The notes below the pieces were generated by a model. That model did not search any database. It saw only the letters and a program-made list of their open reading frames with translations, and was not told the origin of the DNA. This document shows, piece by piece, positions 1-8,310 of a stretch of DNA of 17,003 nt; within the stretch, counting starts at the first letter, position 1, and every line of letters begins with the position of its first letter. The position numbers and the translations under genes were made by a program. This DNA is from CAYUIS01 sp964444825 (GTDB lineage Bacteria; Chloroflexota; Anaerolineae; B4-G1): contig CAYUIS010000114.1 in NCBI GenBank assembly GCA_964444825.1, positions 1 through 17,003 on the forward strand, given 5' to 3'.

Positions 1-188
1 TTTAATGTACGCGGCTCTGGTATGTAAAGTTGAAAACGGCAACGGCAGCTAACCCCAATTCCAGCCGACCGCCTTCGGCGCGGGTAAGCGGTGCGTTTTG
101 AGCAAACTTGGTTCGGGTCGGAAATGGTTCGGAGCAAAATCGGCGGCGGCTGAATAAACCGTTAGCCTGCGCCAATAAGGAGGATACT

Positions 189-1574
189 ATGTCGATTGCA
201 TCTATCCAGCGACTACTCGTCAGCCTGGTGCTCATAGGGCTGCTGGTTGTCACGGTACATCTGGGAATAGCCTACGGCGCGGCACAAGTCAACAGCAGAC
301 TGAGTGCTGCCGCGGCGCAGAGGAGCGTGTGGGTGACGCCGTTGTCGTTGGACTTTGGCCCGGTGGGAGTTGACCTGACAGGTGATTCACAGGCAGTGAT
401 TATTACCAACGTGAGTTCGCACACGCTGCCCACCTTTGCTGGAGGCGGCGTGTATCCGCCGTTCCATGTGTCGGGGAGCGGCTGCGTGGGGCTGGCGCCG
501 GGAGCGAGCTGCCAATTCAACTACAGTTTCTCCCCAACGGCGACTGGAACGTTCTCTGCCACGTCAACCGTGTACGTCGGTGGAGAATCGTTCTCCGTCG
601 CCTTGCAGGGCACCGGCGCCGGTGCTGGTCTCACCGTGAACCCGTTGTCACTCGACTTTGGCTCGGTGTTGTCCGGCACGACGAGTTCACCACAGGTCGT
701 GACTATCAAGAACACGGGCGACTCGCTGCTGACCAATTTCGCGGGAGGCAGCGTGCCCCCGCCGTTCAGCGTGATGGGAAGCGGCTGTGCGGGTGGGCTG
801 TTGCCAGGGGAGAGCTGCCAGCTCACCTACCGCTTCTCGCCGACGGCAAGCGGTACGTTCACCGACACCTCGTCAATGTACACCAACGCGGGAACGTTCG
901 CCGTTGAATTACAGGGTCGGGGCAGGACGTTTCTTTCCAGCGGCCAACGGGTGACACCGCGCTCGTTAGACTTTGGCCCCGTGGGTGTGGGTGCGACGAG
1001 TGATCTCCTGATCGTGACCATCACCAATCAAAGTTTTCTCACCTTAACCAACTTTGCTGGTGGCGGTGTGTCTCCACCGTTCGGCGCGGGGCAGAACTGT
1101 GCAGGCGGTGTGCCACCTTTTTCGAGCTGCCAGTACACCTTCCGCTTCGAGCCAACAGAGGCTGGGGTGTTCACGACCACGTCGAATTCATCCAACATCG
1201 CCGGGTCGTTCAGCATCGCCTTGCGCGGTACTGGCGTCGGCCCTGGCCTCACCATAAGTCCGCTGTCGCTCGACTTTGGCCCGGTGGCCATTGGCGAGAC
1301 GAGCGATCCACAGATTGTGACCATCAGAAATACAGGCATGTCCACATTGACCAACTTTGCGGGAGGCGGTGTATATCCACCATTCGGCGCGGGCCAAAAC
1401 TGCGCCAGTGGCGTGCTGCCAGGTGAGAGCTGCCAATACACCTTCCAGTTCGCGCCAACGGCGAAAGGGAGGTTTGCCACTACGTCGAACTCGTCTACGA
1501 ACGCGGGGTCGTTTACTATCCATCTACAAGGTGGCAAAAATCTTTGGGTCTTTTTGCCACTTGTCATACGGTAG
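189..1574 (+). CDS. Secreted choice-of-anchor-D-like repeat protein
   Basis: The predicted protein has 461 residues. Residues 9-30 are hydrophobic and end near AYGA-AQ, so it should be exported. The rest is four tandem repeats starting near residues 48, 149, 254 and 355, each opening with [TN]PxSLDFGxV, followed by TNFAGGxVxPPF, a Cys pair 9-10 residues apart, and a PTAxGxF strand. This pattern fits the Ig-like ASPM/SPD-2/Hydin or choice-of-anchor-D fold used in bacterial surface proteins. The Cys pair could form one disulfide per repeat outside the cell (inference). It ends in VFLPLVIR, like the next gene. The ATG at 189 is chosen because AGGAGG lies 5 bp upstream and it opens the signal sequence; an upstream in-frame start at 108 has neither. 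A structural or adhesive role is plausible; no enzyme motif is visible. Confidence 0.85.
   Translation: MSIASIQRLLVSLVLIGLLVVTVHLGIAYGAAQVNSRLSAAAAQRSVWVTPLSLDFGPVGVDLTGDSQAVIITNVSSHTLPTFAGGGVYPPFHVSGSGCVGLAPGASCQFNYSFSPTATGTFSATSTVYVGGESFSVALQGTGAGAGLTVNPLSLDFGSVLSGTTSSPQVVTIKNTGDSLLTNFAGGSVPPPFSVMGSGCAGGLLPGESCQLTYRFSPTASGTFTDTSSMYTNAGTFAVELQGRGRTFLSSGQRVTPRSLDFGPVGVGATSDLLIVTITNQSFLTLTNFAGGGVSPPFGAGQNCAGGVPPFSSCQYTFRFEPTEAGVFTTTSNSSNIAGSFSIALRGTGVGPGLTISPLSLDFGPVAIGETSDPQIVTIRNTGMSTLTNFAGGGVYPPFGAGQNCASGVLPGESCQYTFQFAPTAKGRFATTSNSSTNAGSFTIHLQGGKNLWVFLPLVIR
330..1532 (+). repeat. Four tandem ~303-315 bp coding repeats
   Basis: Four diverged in-frame units begin near 330, 633, 948 and 1251. 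The shared GACTTTGG core falls at 351, at 654 (as GACTTTGG with changed flanks), at 969 and at 1272, so the periods are 303, 315 and 303 bp. Each unit encodes one Ig-like repeat of the surface protein. The copies differ at many synonymous sites, so they are old duplications rather than a recent slippage product. Confidence 0.8.
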
Positions 1575-1629
1575 ATGGGAGATCATAAGTTGGCGCTTTG
1601 CGAAATACGATGGCACAAAGAGGTTAACA

Positions 1630-3156
1630 ATGTTGAGTCAACCGGCTCAAGTTTTTCTCTCTCTTTCACTTCTAATGATTTTTTTGATCATAGGCCCCGC
1701 CCATCTTTCAGCCCAACCGTCAACAGCTATCGATCGTTCCCTCATCCCGCTGGAAACGGGCAGCTTTGACCCTTTAACCAACGAGTTAAAGGGTCCCACA
1801 GAGCAGCGACTGATCCCGCAAAACCGCCGACCGACCACTTCTCTAGTCCATTTAACCGCCGCCCCACAGCTCTCCACAGGCCGCGCGCCCAGCGTGACCG
1901 GGCCAACGAGTGGATCCATCGCTTCGCTCTTGTCCCCGCTCGCCGGTAGCGCGGCCTTTGCGGTGGAAGTATCCCCGAACGAACGCATGCGCTACATTCC
2001 CAATACCGACACCCCCGGAGAGTGGGAGTACGTTGGTGATGTGGAGGGCGCAGCATATTTTGCCGGCGACTTTGTGGGCCACGACTTTGGCCAGATGTAC
2101 GTCATCGATTACTATCTCAACGAACTCCACACCCTCGGCACAACCACTGCAACCACCACCACTATTGGTGCGTGTAATCCAGTGTCTGGACAAGGGTGGT
2201 CGGGCGCGACCGGCACCGCCGATGGAACCTTGTACGCTTCTTCCACAGACGAATCAAGTTCCTATCTGTACACGGTTGACATAGATACTGGAACCGCGAC
2301 CGTGGTGGGTCAGATCACCAACGCGCCCGCCATCATCGACATCGCCATCAACGCCGACGGCGAGATCTATGGTGTGGACATCGTCGGTGACAATCTGGTG
2401 CAGATTGACCCGACTACCGGGGCCGGCACGGTGATTGGATCGATAGGCTTTGATGCCGACTATGCTCAGGGTATGGACTTTGAACAAGTATCTGGGGTCC
2501 TTTACCTGGCGGCCTATAATGCAACCACTTCGCGGGGCGAATTGCGCACCGCCAACACGACCACAGGCAACTCGGTCCTGGTCGGTGTGTTCCCCGACGA
2601 CGCCGAGACTGACGCTCTGGCCTTCACGCCGCCGACAACCCAACGCCTGCAAAACCCAGGGTTTGAAAGCGGCTGGGCATACTGGTATGCTGAAGGTTCC
2701 CCTTACCTGTCGGGTAGTAGTCACAGCGGATCTTGGTCGGTCAACTTGTCTGGTGAGGAATGCTGGGTGTGGCAGGAGGTGTACATCCCGTCTGATGCGA
2801 TCGATGTAAGCTTTGGTTATTGGCTGACCGGCATCAGTTCGGACACTGATTGGGATAACGATATTCTCATAGGGGGTATCTGGGACCAGGCCCGGCAGAC
2901 GAAATACGTGGACGTGCGTTATGGCCTCACCTATTTTTACCATAATCCAATGGAGTGGAGAAATCCCATCCACAGACTGGAAGCGGACGAACTAGCGAAT
3001 GTTGCCGGCCAAAGGGTGTTGGTGGGATTTCAGCTCACGCAGGACTGGAACCCGGGCTATCACCGCACGAGCACGGCCTGGGTCGATGATGCTGTCCTCT
3101 ACGTGACCAGGCCGATATACGACTACTCTGTGTATCTGCCGCTGGCCGTTAGGTAG
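1630..3156 (+). CDS. Secreted protein with propeller-like and carbohydrate-binding-like regions
   Basis: The predicted protein has 508 residues. A signal peptide covers about residues 1-28 (hydrophobic 8-22, cleavage near LSA-QP). Residues 30-130 are Pro/Ser/Thr-rich. Residues 133-333 contain short repeated strands of the type LYxVDxxTGxxxxVG and IYGVDxxxxxLVQIDPTTG, typical of beta-propeller-like or DUF4394-like surface proteins. Residues 339-493 begin LQNPGFESG and run to WVDDAVLYV, the pattern of a jelly-roll carbohydrate-binding module (CBM4/9-like). The protein ends in VYLPLAVR, matching the preceding gene's tail. The ATG at 1630 follows AAAGAGG by 6 bp and opens the signal peptide; the reading frame extends upstream into the previous gene but that part is unlikely to be translated. 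It lies 55 bp after the previous gene, probably in one transcript. No catalytic motif was recognised. Confidence 0.8.
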   Translation: MLSQPAQVFLSLSLLMIFLIIGPAHLSAQPSTAIDRSLIPLETGSFDPLTNELKGPTEQRLIPQNRRPTTSLVHLTAAPQLSTGRAPSVTGPTSGSIASLLSPLAGSAAFAVEVSPNERMRYIPNTDTPGEWEYVGDVEGAAYFAGDFVGHDFGQMYVIDYYLNELHTLGTTTATTTTIGACNPVSGQGWSGATGTADGTLYASSTDESSSYLYTVDIDTGTATVVGQITNAPAIIDIAINADGEIYGVDIVGDNLVQIDPTTGAGTVIGSIGFDADYAQGMDFEQVSGVLYLAAYNATTSRGELRTANTTTGNSVLVGVFPDDAETDALAFTPPTTQRLQNPGFESGWAYWYAEGSPYLSGSSHSGSWSVNLSGEECWVWQEVYIPSDAIDVSFGYWLTGISSDTDWDNDILIGGIWDQARQTKYVDVRYGLTYFYHNPMEWRNPIHRLEADELANVAGQRVLVGFQLTQDWNPGYHRTSTAWVDDAVLYVTRPIYDYSVYLPLAVR

Positions 3157-3202
3157 AAAATATAGATATCATCCAAGATTGGTCACAAATTACGCGGCTT
3201 GC

Positions 3203-3245
3203 AGAGCGCGAAATCCACGACATGGTTTCGCGCTCTATCCTTTTT
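3203..3245 (+). terminator. Rho-independent terminator
   Basis: A perfect 11-bp stem pairs AGAGCGCGAAA (3203-3213) with TTTCGCGCTCT (3226-3236) around a 12-base loop, followed by ATCC and five T residues. It lies 46 bp after the stop codon of the secreted protein gene and upstream of the next promoter, so it separates the two transcription units. Confidence 0.8.
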
Positions 3246-3271
3246 ACAGCCGGCGGCAGGTGTGTGCTTGG

Positions 3272-3299
3272 TTGACCTGCGAGACGGGCAGGGTATAAT
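3272..3299 (+). promoter_or_regulatory. Sigma70-like promoter for the GH31 gene
   Basis: TTGACC (3272-3277, 5 of 6 matches to the -35 consensus) is separated by 16 bp from a perfect TATAAT (3294-3299). Transcription would begin near 3306, giving a leader of about 80 bases to the ATG at 3387. It sits directly after the terminator of the upstream unit. Confidence 0.7.
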
Positions 3300-3386
3300 C
3301 TCAAGCAGGGGTCGGTGTTGGGGAGCGAGTATGGCCAGGGAGCACGGAATACAACACGACCAAACCGACTGAGGAGCAGTTCAACG

Positions 3387-6300
3387 ATGATATCTGAAGA
3401 TCACTCCGCTCTTTTCGAGCGCATCCGCTTTCGGGGCGACCCNNNNNNNNNNNNNNNNNNNNNNNNNNNNNNNNNNNNNNNNNNNNNNNNNNNNNNNNNN
3501 NNNNNNNNNNNNNNNNNNNNNNNNNNNNNNNNNNNNNNNNNNTGGATGCCCGGGATGTCGAATCCCGCCAACCTGCGGGGCACGCGGCGCACCCTCGACG
3601 AGTGTGACGGAGACGCGGGCATGGAGGAGGGTATCCTCTCCCGCTCGGGGTGGGCGGTGTTTGATGACAGCCGCTCGGTGGTGTTTAATCCCGACGACGG
3701 CTGGGTCGCACCGCGCCCCGACCACGATCTGCAGGATTGGTATTTCTTCGGCTATGGCCACGATTACAAAGCGGCTCTGACCGAGTATACGCGCTTCGGG
3801 GGCCGCATTCCCCTCATCCCCCGTTTTGCGCTCGGCGGATGGTGGTCCCGCTTCTGGGTCTACAGCGACCAGGATCTGAAGGAACTGGTGCACGAGTTTG
3901 AGACGCATGATGTGCCACTCGACGTGTTGGTGGTGGATATCGATTGGCATACGCCAGATAGCTGGACCGGCTACACGTGGAACCGCGAGTTGTTTCCCGA
4001 TCCTCCCGCCTTCATCAAGTGGGTCCACGACAAGGGATTGCGCACGAGCCTGAATCTCCACCCCGCCCAGGGGGTTCAGTCCTTTGAGGAGGTGTACCCA
4101 CGTTTCGCCGAGGCGATGGGCGTGGATCCCGCCGGTGGCCAGGCGATCCCTTTTCGTATCGCGGACAAGCGCTACGTCCAGAACTATTTTGAGCTGATTC
4201 ATCATCCCATGGAAGACGATGGGATCGACTTTTGGTGGATAGACTGGCAGCAGGGCGAGTCGACCGAGGTCAAGGGTTTGGATCCGCTGCCCTGGCTCAA
4301 CCACCTGCACTTTTCCGATCTGGCTCGCCACCCGCGGCGGTCGCTCCTTTTCAGCCGCTGGGGTGGGTTGGGCAACCATCGCTACCAGATCGGATTCTCC
4401 GGTGATACCTACGCCGAATGGGAAGCCCTCCGGTTCCAGCCCTATTTCACCGCCACGGCGACCAACGTTCTCTACGGCTGGTGGAGCCACGACATCGGCG
4501 GGCATATGGGCGGTGCGACCGAGCCGGAACTGTATGCCCGCTGGGTGCAGTTCGGCGCGCTGAGCCCCTGCCTGCGCCTTCACGCCACCAAGGATCCCCT
4601 GGCCGAGCGCCGGCCCTGGAAGTATCCCCCAGCCGTCTATCAGGCCGCCAAGGCGGCCTTCCACTGGCGCTACCGGCTGGTGCCCTACATCTACACCATG
4701 GCTCGCGTCGCTTACGATACCGGCATCTCGCTCTGCCGTCCGATGTACTATGAGTATCCGGAGCAAGACGCCGCCTACGTCGCCCGGTATCAGTACTTTT
4801 TCGGGGGTCAGATGATCGCCGCGCCCATTGTCCACCCGGCGGACCCGGAGACCGGGATGGCGCCCGCAACGATCTGGGTTCCCGAGGGTACCTGGATCGA
4901 CTATACCACCAAGGAAACCTTTACCGGTCCTCGCTGGGTGCGTCTCGTGGGCGACCTGGACCGGGTGCCGATGCTGGTCAAGGCCGGGGCGATCATGCCC
5001 CTGGCTCCGTCGTTCCAGGCGATGTCTCCGCCCCACCTGGCGTCGGGCACGACCGGCGCAATCCCGCGCGACCGGCTGGTCCTCTCGGTATTCCCGGGGG
5101 GTGACGGTGTGTTCCGCCTGTACGAGGATGACGGCACGACGGAAGCATACACAGAGGGCCAGTGCGAGTGGACCCAGATCCGCACGCACATTCGGGGTGA
5201 GGATACGTGGGTCGTTCACGTCGCGCCGGTCGAGGGGCACTGTGAGGCGCTTCCTGCTCAGCGCCAGGTCGAGGTCCGCCTGGAGGGCAGCCGGCGGCCC
5301 CGACAGGTGACCGTAAACGGGGCCGAGGTGGCCGGCTGGACGTACGACCCCGCGGGGTTGAGCACGATCATCAACGTGCCATTGCAGGACAAGCGGCAGC
5401 CGGTGGAGATCATTGCGATCGCCGAGGGCGCAATCTCGGCCCTGGGTGAGCCTCACAACCGGGCAGTGATCCTGTCCGACGTGCAGCGCCTGCTGGGTGA
5501 TGCGTGGTCGGCGCCGGCGGACGATGCCGACACGGAGGGGTTGTTCAGGGCCATATTCGACGCGACCGGCCCTGGAAGGTCCGAGGCGATCGCCCGCCTG
5601 GGCGGGCCGTTCGTTCACTTTTTCGAGTACGTGACTCCCGAGGAAGCCGGTCAGCAGTTGGGACGCGTCGTCGTCAGTGCACCAAGCCAGGGTGAGCGTT
5701 CCTACGATCTCGAGGCGACCTTTACCCGATTCCAGGAGGGCAAGCGGGAGCAGCACACCGTGCAGATAGCGGGCGCCAAGGAATCCCACATCCTCGACGT
5801 GCCTTGGGCCTTTGATGGGCAGGTGCGTGCAGGGCGCTGGGAGGCAGATCTGAGAATCACCTGGCGTGGCGAGACGCTGGTCTACTCCCACCAAAGCAAG
5901 CCCTTCTTTCCCACGATCCATACTTGGCGGAGCCTTGTCTACGACGAACACAAAGGGCCTGTTTTGCTCAAGCAGGTGATGGATGAAGCAGGGTGGGTCA
6001 AGGAGGGACTGGACTGGCAACCTCGTGTCCAGAACCTGGAACAGTTGCGGAATATCAACCAACCCCACGCCGTGCTCTTTTTCAAGGAGTATCGGCAAGA
6101 GCTGCAGGCGGGATTGCCGCTGGCAGCATTCTTGGCCACCACCGTGATCAGCCCTGATGAGCGGGACGTGATCGTCTGGTACAAATCCTCAGGCCTGGCA
6201 GAGCTGTATCTCAATGGGCAGCGGATAGAGGAGGCGCCAACGGCGCGAGGCAACGAGGACCTGCCCAGTTTCTTTTACCCTATCCGTGAGACGGAGGTGG

Positions 6301-6434
6301 TTCGGCTGCGCGCGGGGAAGAACAGCTTGGTGGTAGATGCCAGGCCTGCTCAGTCGGGAGGACTGAGATGGTTCTTTGGAGGCGCGTTTGCGACGCCGGA
6401 CGGCGATATGATGCTCGATCTCTCGTTTGAGTGA
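3387..6434 (+). CDS. GH31 family alpha-glycosidase, with an assembly gap
   Basis: A retaining alpha-glycosidase of family 31 (alpha-glucosidase or alpha-xylosidase type; substrate not determinable). The barrel starts at IPRFALGGWWSRFW. The likely nucleophile is the Asp of WWIDWQQGE (codon 4242) and the likely acid/base is the Asp of GFSGDTYAEW (codon 4404); WSHDIGGH follows. A DUF5110-like beta domain follows (about 5070-5430). About 330 further residues form an unusual C-terminal extension, ending in a lectin-like stretch (LYLNGQ ... LRAGKNSLVV). There is no signal peptide, so it is probably cytoplasmic. The ATG at 3387 has GAGGAG 10 bp upstream; a GTG at 3315 is too close to the inferred transcription start. 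The gap at 3443-3542 removes much of the N-terminal beta-sandwich, so true length and frame across it are unknown. It is probably co-transcribed with the PAP2 gene 58 bp downstream. Confidence 0.9.
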   Translation: MISEDHSALFERIRFRGDXXXXXXXXXXXXXXXXXXXXXXXXXXXXXXXXXXWMPGMSNPANLRGTRRTLDECDGDAGMEEGILSRSGWAVFDDSRSVVFNPDDGWVAPRPDHDLQDWYFFGYGHDYKAALTEYTRFGGRIPLIPRFALGGWWSRFWVYSDQDLKELVHEFETHDVPLDVLVVDIDWHTPDSWTGYTWNRELFPDPPAFIKWVHDKGLRTSLNLHPAQGVQSFEEVYPRFAEAMGVDPAGGQAIPFRIADKRYVQNYFELIHHPMEDDGIDFWWIDWQQGESTEVKGLDPLPWLNHLHFSDLARHPRRSLLFSRWGGLGNHRYQIGFSGDTYAEWEALRFQPYFTATATNVLYGWWSHDIGGHMGGATEPELYARWVQFGALSPCLRLHATKDPLAERRPWKYPPAVYQAAKAAFHWRYRLVPYIYTMARVAYDTGISLCRPMYYEYPEQDAAYVARYQYFFGGQMIAAPIVHPADPETGMAPATIWVPEGTWIDYTTKETFTGPRWVRLVGDLDRVPMLVKAGAIMPLAPSFQAMSPPHLASGTTGAIPRDRLVLSVFPGGDGVFRLYEDDGTTEAYTEGQCEWTQIRTHIRGEDTWVVHVAPVEGHCEALPAQRQVEVRLEGSRRPRQVTVNGAEVAGWTYDPAGLSTIINVPLQDKRQPVEIIAIAEGAISALGEPHNRAVILSDVQRLLGDAWSAPADDADTEGLFRAIFDATGPGRSEAIARLGGPFVHFFEYVTPEEAGQQLGRVVVSAPSQGERSYDLEATFTRFQEGKREQHTVQIAGAKESHILDVPWAFDGQVRAGRWEADLRITWRGETLVYSHQSKPFFPTIHTWRSLVYDEHKGPVLLKQVMDEAGWVKEGLDWQPRVQNLEQLRNINQPHAVLFFKEYRQELQAGLPLAAFLATTVISPDERDVIVWYKSSGLAELYLNGQRIEEAPTARGNEDLPSFFYPIRETEVVRLRAGKNSLVVDARPAQSGGLRWFFGGAFATPDGDMMLDLSFE
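3443..3542. other. Assembly gap of exactly 100 N
   Basis: One hundred consecutive N characters lie inside the GH31 gene, after its first 18 codons. A round 100 is a usual scaffold placeholder, so the number probably does not reflect the missing length. The frame matches on both sides, but this would happen by chance one time in three. GH31 proteins usually have roughly 200 residues before the barrel; only about 115 known residues plus 33 placeholder codons are present, so the missing stretch is probably longer than 100 bp. Confidence 0.99.
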
Positions 6435-6492
6435 GCACACATCGGGCGTTTGCCTGGGTCCGGCTGTGTTGTTGAGATAAAAGGAGGGAGAA

Positions 6493-7386
6493 ATGGAACC
6501 GATCTGGCAATGGGGCCTGGACTTTATTCGGACTGTCCAGTTGGTACACGGACCGGCGCTCGATGCCGTTTTCAAGGCCATCACCTTTTTGGGCGAGGAG
6601 GATTTCTTTATGATACTCCTGCCGCTTGTGCTTTGGTGTGTGGACTTTGCATCTGGCATACGTCTGGCTGTCGTCTTTCTGACCTCGAGCTACGTCAATG
6701 ATGGACTGAAGAGTATATTCGCTCACCCACGCCCGTTCGACCTGGACCCGTCGGTGAAGCTACACGATGCGGGAGGATATGGGCTGCCCAGCGGTCACTC
6801 CCAGTCAGCCGTCATCGTGTGGGGCACCCTCGCGGCCGAGTTTCGGAAGCGCTGGCTGTGGATCGTCGCCGTCGTGCTCATGGTGCTGATCGGTTTCTCC
6901 CGGATCTATCTTGGCGTGCACTTTCCTACTGACGTGTTGGGTGGATGGGCGGTGGGCGTGGGCTTTCTGATGGTATACCTGGCGGTGGGACCGCGACTTG
7001 AAGCCTGGCTGACAGGGTCCGGCATCACCGTGCAGCTTTTGCTCACTGTGTTGCTGCCGATAGCACTCCTGCTGATCTACACTTCTGATACTGCGACGAC
7101 TGTGATGGGCGTGTTGATCGGGGTAGGTATCGGGGTGGTGCTGACCGAGCAGTTTGTCCACTTTAGCGCCGACGGTCCGTTGTGGCAGCGGGTTGCGCGC
7201 CTCCTGGTTGGCTCGGTTGTTATTATGGGCCTTCGATACGGCCTCAAGCTCATCTTTCCGGATGAGGGGGAACCGCTCTACTTCCTGATGCGCACCGTAC
7301 GCTACGGCGTGATGGGGTTGTGGGCTGGATTTGGCGCACCGTGGCTGTTCCTGCGGCTGCGGTTGGCTTCGCGCAAGGGCGATTAG
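6493..7386 (+). CDS. PAP2-family membrane phosphatase
   Basis: The protein has 297 residues with about seven or eight hydrophobic helices. All three PAP2 phosphatase motifs are present: K73-x6-RP (80-81), PSGH (99-102), and SR (136-137) with H143 and D147 in SRIYLGVHFPTD. Family members hydrolyse lipid phosphates or pyrophosphates at the membrane, for example phosphatidate or undecaprenyl pyrophosphate; the substrate cannot be told from sequence. Residues 180-297 add further helices beyond the core domain. The ATG is supported by AAGGAGGG ending 4 bp upstream. It follows the GH31 gene by 58 bp on the same strand and lacks its own clear promoter, so it is probably co-transcribed. Its stop lies 5 bp from the end of the convergent polyferredoxin gene. 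Confidence 0.92.
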   Translation: MEPIWQWGLDFIRTVQLVHGPALDAVFKAITFLGEEDFFMILLPLVLWCVDFASGIRLAVVFLTSSYVNDGLKSIFAHPRPFDLDPSVKLHDAGGYGLPSGHSQSAVIVWGTLAAEFRKRWLWIVAVVLMVLIGFSRIYLGVHFPTDVLGGWAVGVGFLMVYLAVGPRLEAWLTGSGITVQLLLTVLLPIALLLIYTSDTATTVMGVLIGVGIGVVLTEQFVHFSADGPLWQRVARLLVGSVVIMGLRYGLKLIFPDEGEPLYFLMRTVRYGVMGLWAGFGAPWLFLRLRLASRKGD

Positions 7387-7391
7387 GCGGC

Positions 7392-8261
7392 TCAGGCAGT
7401 GTTGTGAAGGGTGGTGCGATCCGCCTCGACCGACCAGCCCGGTGAGTCCACCGAGATACAGGAAACCGGACACTCGGGCAAGCACTGCAGGCAGCGGATA
7501 CAGGCTCCGGAGGCGGGGTCCTCGTAGACGCGGATATCTGTCGGGCACACCTCCTGGCAGCGGTTGCACTTGATGCAGGCGTCCTGATCCACGTGCAGGC
7601 GGAAGGAGCTGATCGGGTTGAAGGGGGACCAGAGCGCCCCCAGGGGGCACACCCATCGGCAGAAGGGCCGCCTCGTCACGCCCATCCAGGCCAGGAATAC
7701 GCCCAGAATACCCAGCTTGATCCAATAGAGGGTGCCAATCAGCGCTCGGATGTCCGCGGACAATAGCACCACCGGAATCCCTCCTTCCAACGTGCCGGCG
7801 GGGCACAGCTTGCAGAACCAGGGTTCGCCGGTGAGGAACGGGACCACGACCACGAGCGCCGCCAGGATGATGGTGCGCGTCCAATTCAAGCGATTCGGCA
7901 GCCGTAGCTTTCGAATGGGGAGCTTGTACACCAGTTCTTGGAACCAGCCAAAAGGACAGAACCAACCGCAACTGGCGCGTCCAATGAGCGTCCCCACCAG
8001 CGCGACGACGCCCAGGACGTACAGGGGGACCTTTTTCCGTCCGATGAAATGTTGGATGCTCCCGATAGGGCAGGCAAAAGCCGCCGCCGGGCAGGCGTAG
8101 CAGTTTAATGCGGGGCAGGGGAGCCCCTTGGTGAGACGCTGCGTGACGTACGAGTTGAGCAGCAGGGCGGCTGCAACCTGGATCGTCGTACGCCGTTGCG
8201 CTAGCCTGGACCAGATGCTCTGAATCCCGCTCGGCGCGTCATTCAGCCCCGTTTTGTTCAT
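7392..8261 (-). CDS. NapH-like membrane 4Fe-4S polyferredoxin
   Basis: A 289-residue membrane electron-transfer protein. Numbered from the chosen start, an N-terminal cluster has Cys 49, 54, 57 and 64 (CPALNCYACPAAAFACPIG). NapH/NosR/CcoG-type motifs CGWFCPFGW (98-102), CKLC (150-153) and CRWVCPLGA (201-205) follow, with hydrophobic helices between. Two classical 4Fe-4S ferredoxin motifs, CIKCNRCQEVCP (229-239) and CIRCLQCLPECP (254-264), form the C-terminus. Relatives pass electrons between membrane quinols and periplasmic or membrane partners; no reductase partner is encoded nearby, so the role here is unknown. The ATG at 8261 has GGAG 5 bp upstream; an ATG at 8276 lacks a clear ribosome site but would add only 5 residues. 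It is the last gene of the minus-strand group and ends 5 bp from the PAP2 gene. Confidence 0.9.
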   Translation of the reverse strand: MNKTGLNDAPSGIQSIWSRLAQRRTTIQVAAALLLNSYVTQRLTKGLPCPALNCYACPAAAFACPIGSIQHFIGRKKVPLYVLGVVALVGTLIGRASCGWFCPFGWFQELVYKLPIRKLRLPNRLNWTRTIILAALVVVVPFLTGEPWFCKLCPAGTLEGGIPVVLLSADIRALIGTLYWIKLGILGVFLAWMGVTRRPFCRWVCPLGALWSPFNPISSFRLHVDQDACIKCNRCQEVCPTDIRVYEDPASGACIRCLQCLPECPVSCISVDSPGWSVEADRTTLHNTA

Positions 8262-8310
8262 TGGTTCTCCACTCATAGCTCTGGGCCTACCCGAGGCCGA
8301 TGCAAGAGTA

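Noticed and set aside
1..188. Possible end of an upstream gene or a promoter at the left edge
   Set aside because: No gene remnant or paired -35/-10 boxes could be supported. Only the ribosome site before 189 is convincing.
1357..1629. Upstream extension of the second secreted protein into the repeat gene
   Set aside because: The ATG at 1630 has a ribosome site and begins a proper signal peptide; the extension is out of frame with the repeat gene and would bury the signal peptide.
3381..6098. 905-codon open frame antisense to the GH31 gene
   Set aside because: It is a shadow of a GC-rich gene. Its translation has no recognisable domain, it passes through the N gap, and the sense strand carries clear GH31 catalytic motifs.
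6805..7971. 388-codon minus-strand frame spanning the PAP2 and polyferredoxin genes
   Set aside because: It overlaps two genes with full motif sets in other frames, and its translation is low in hydrophobic order and lacks domains.
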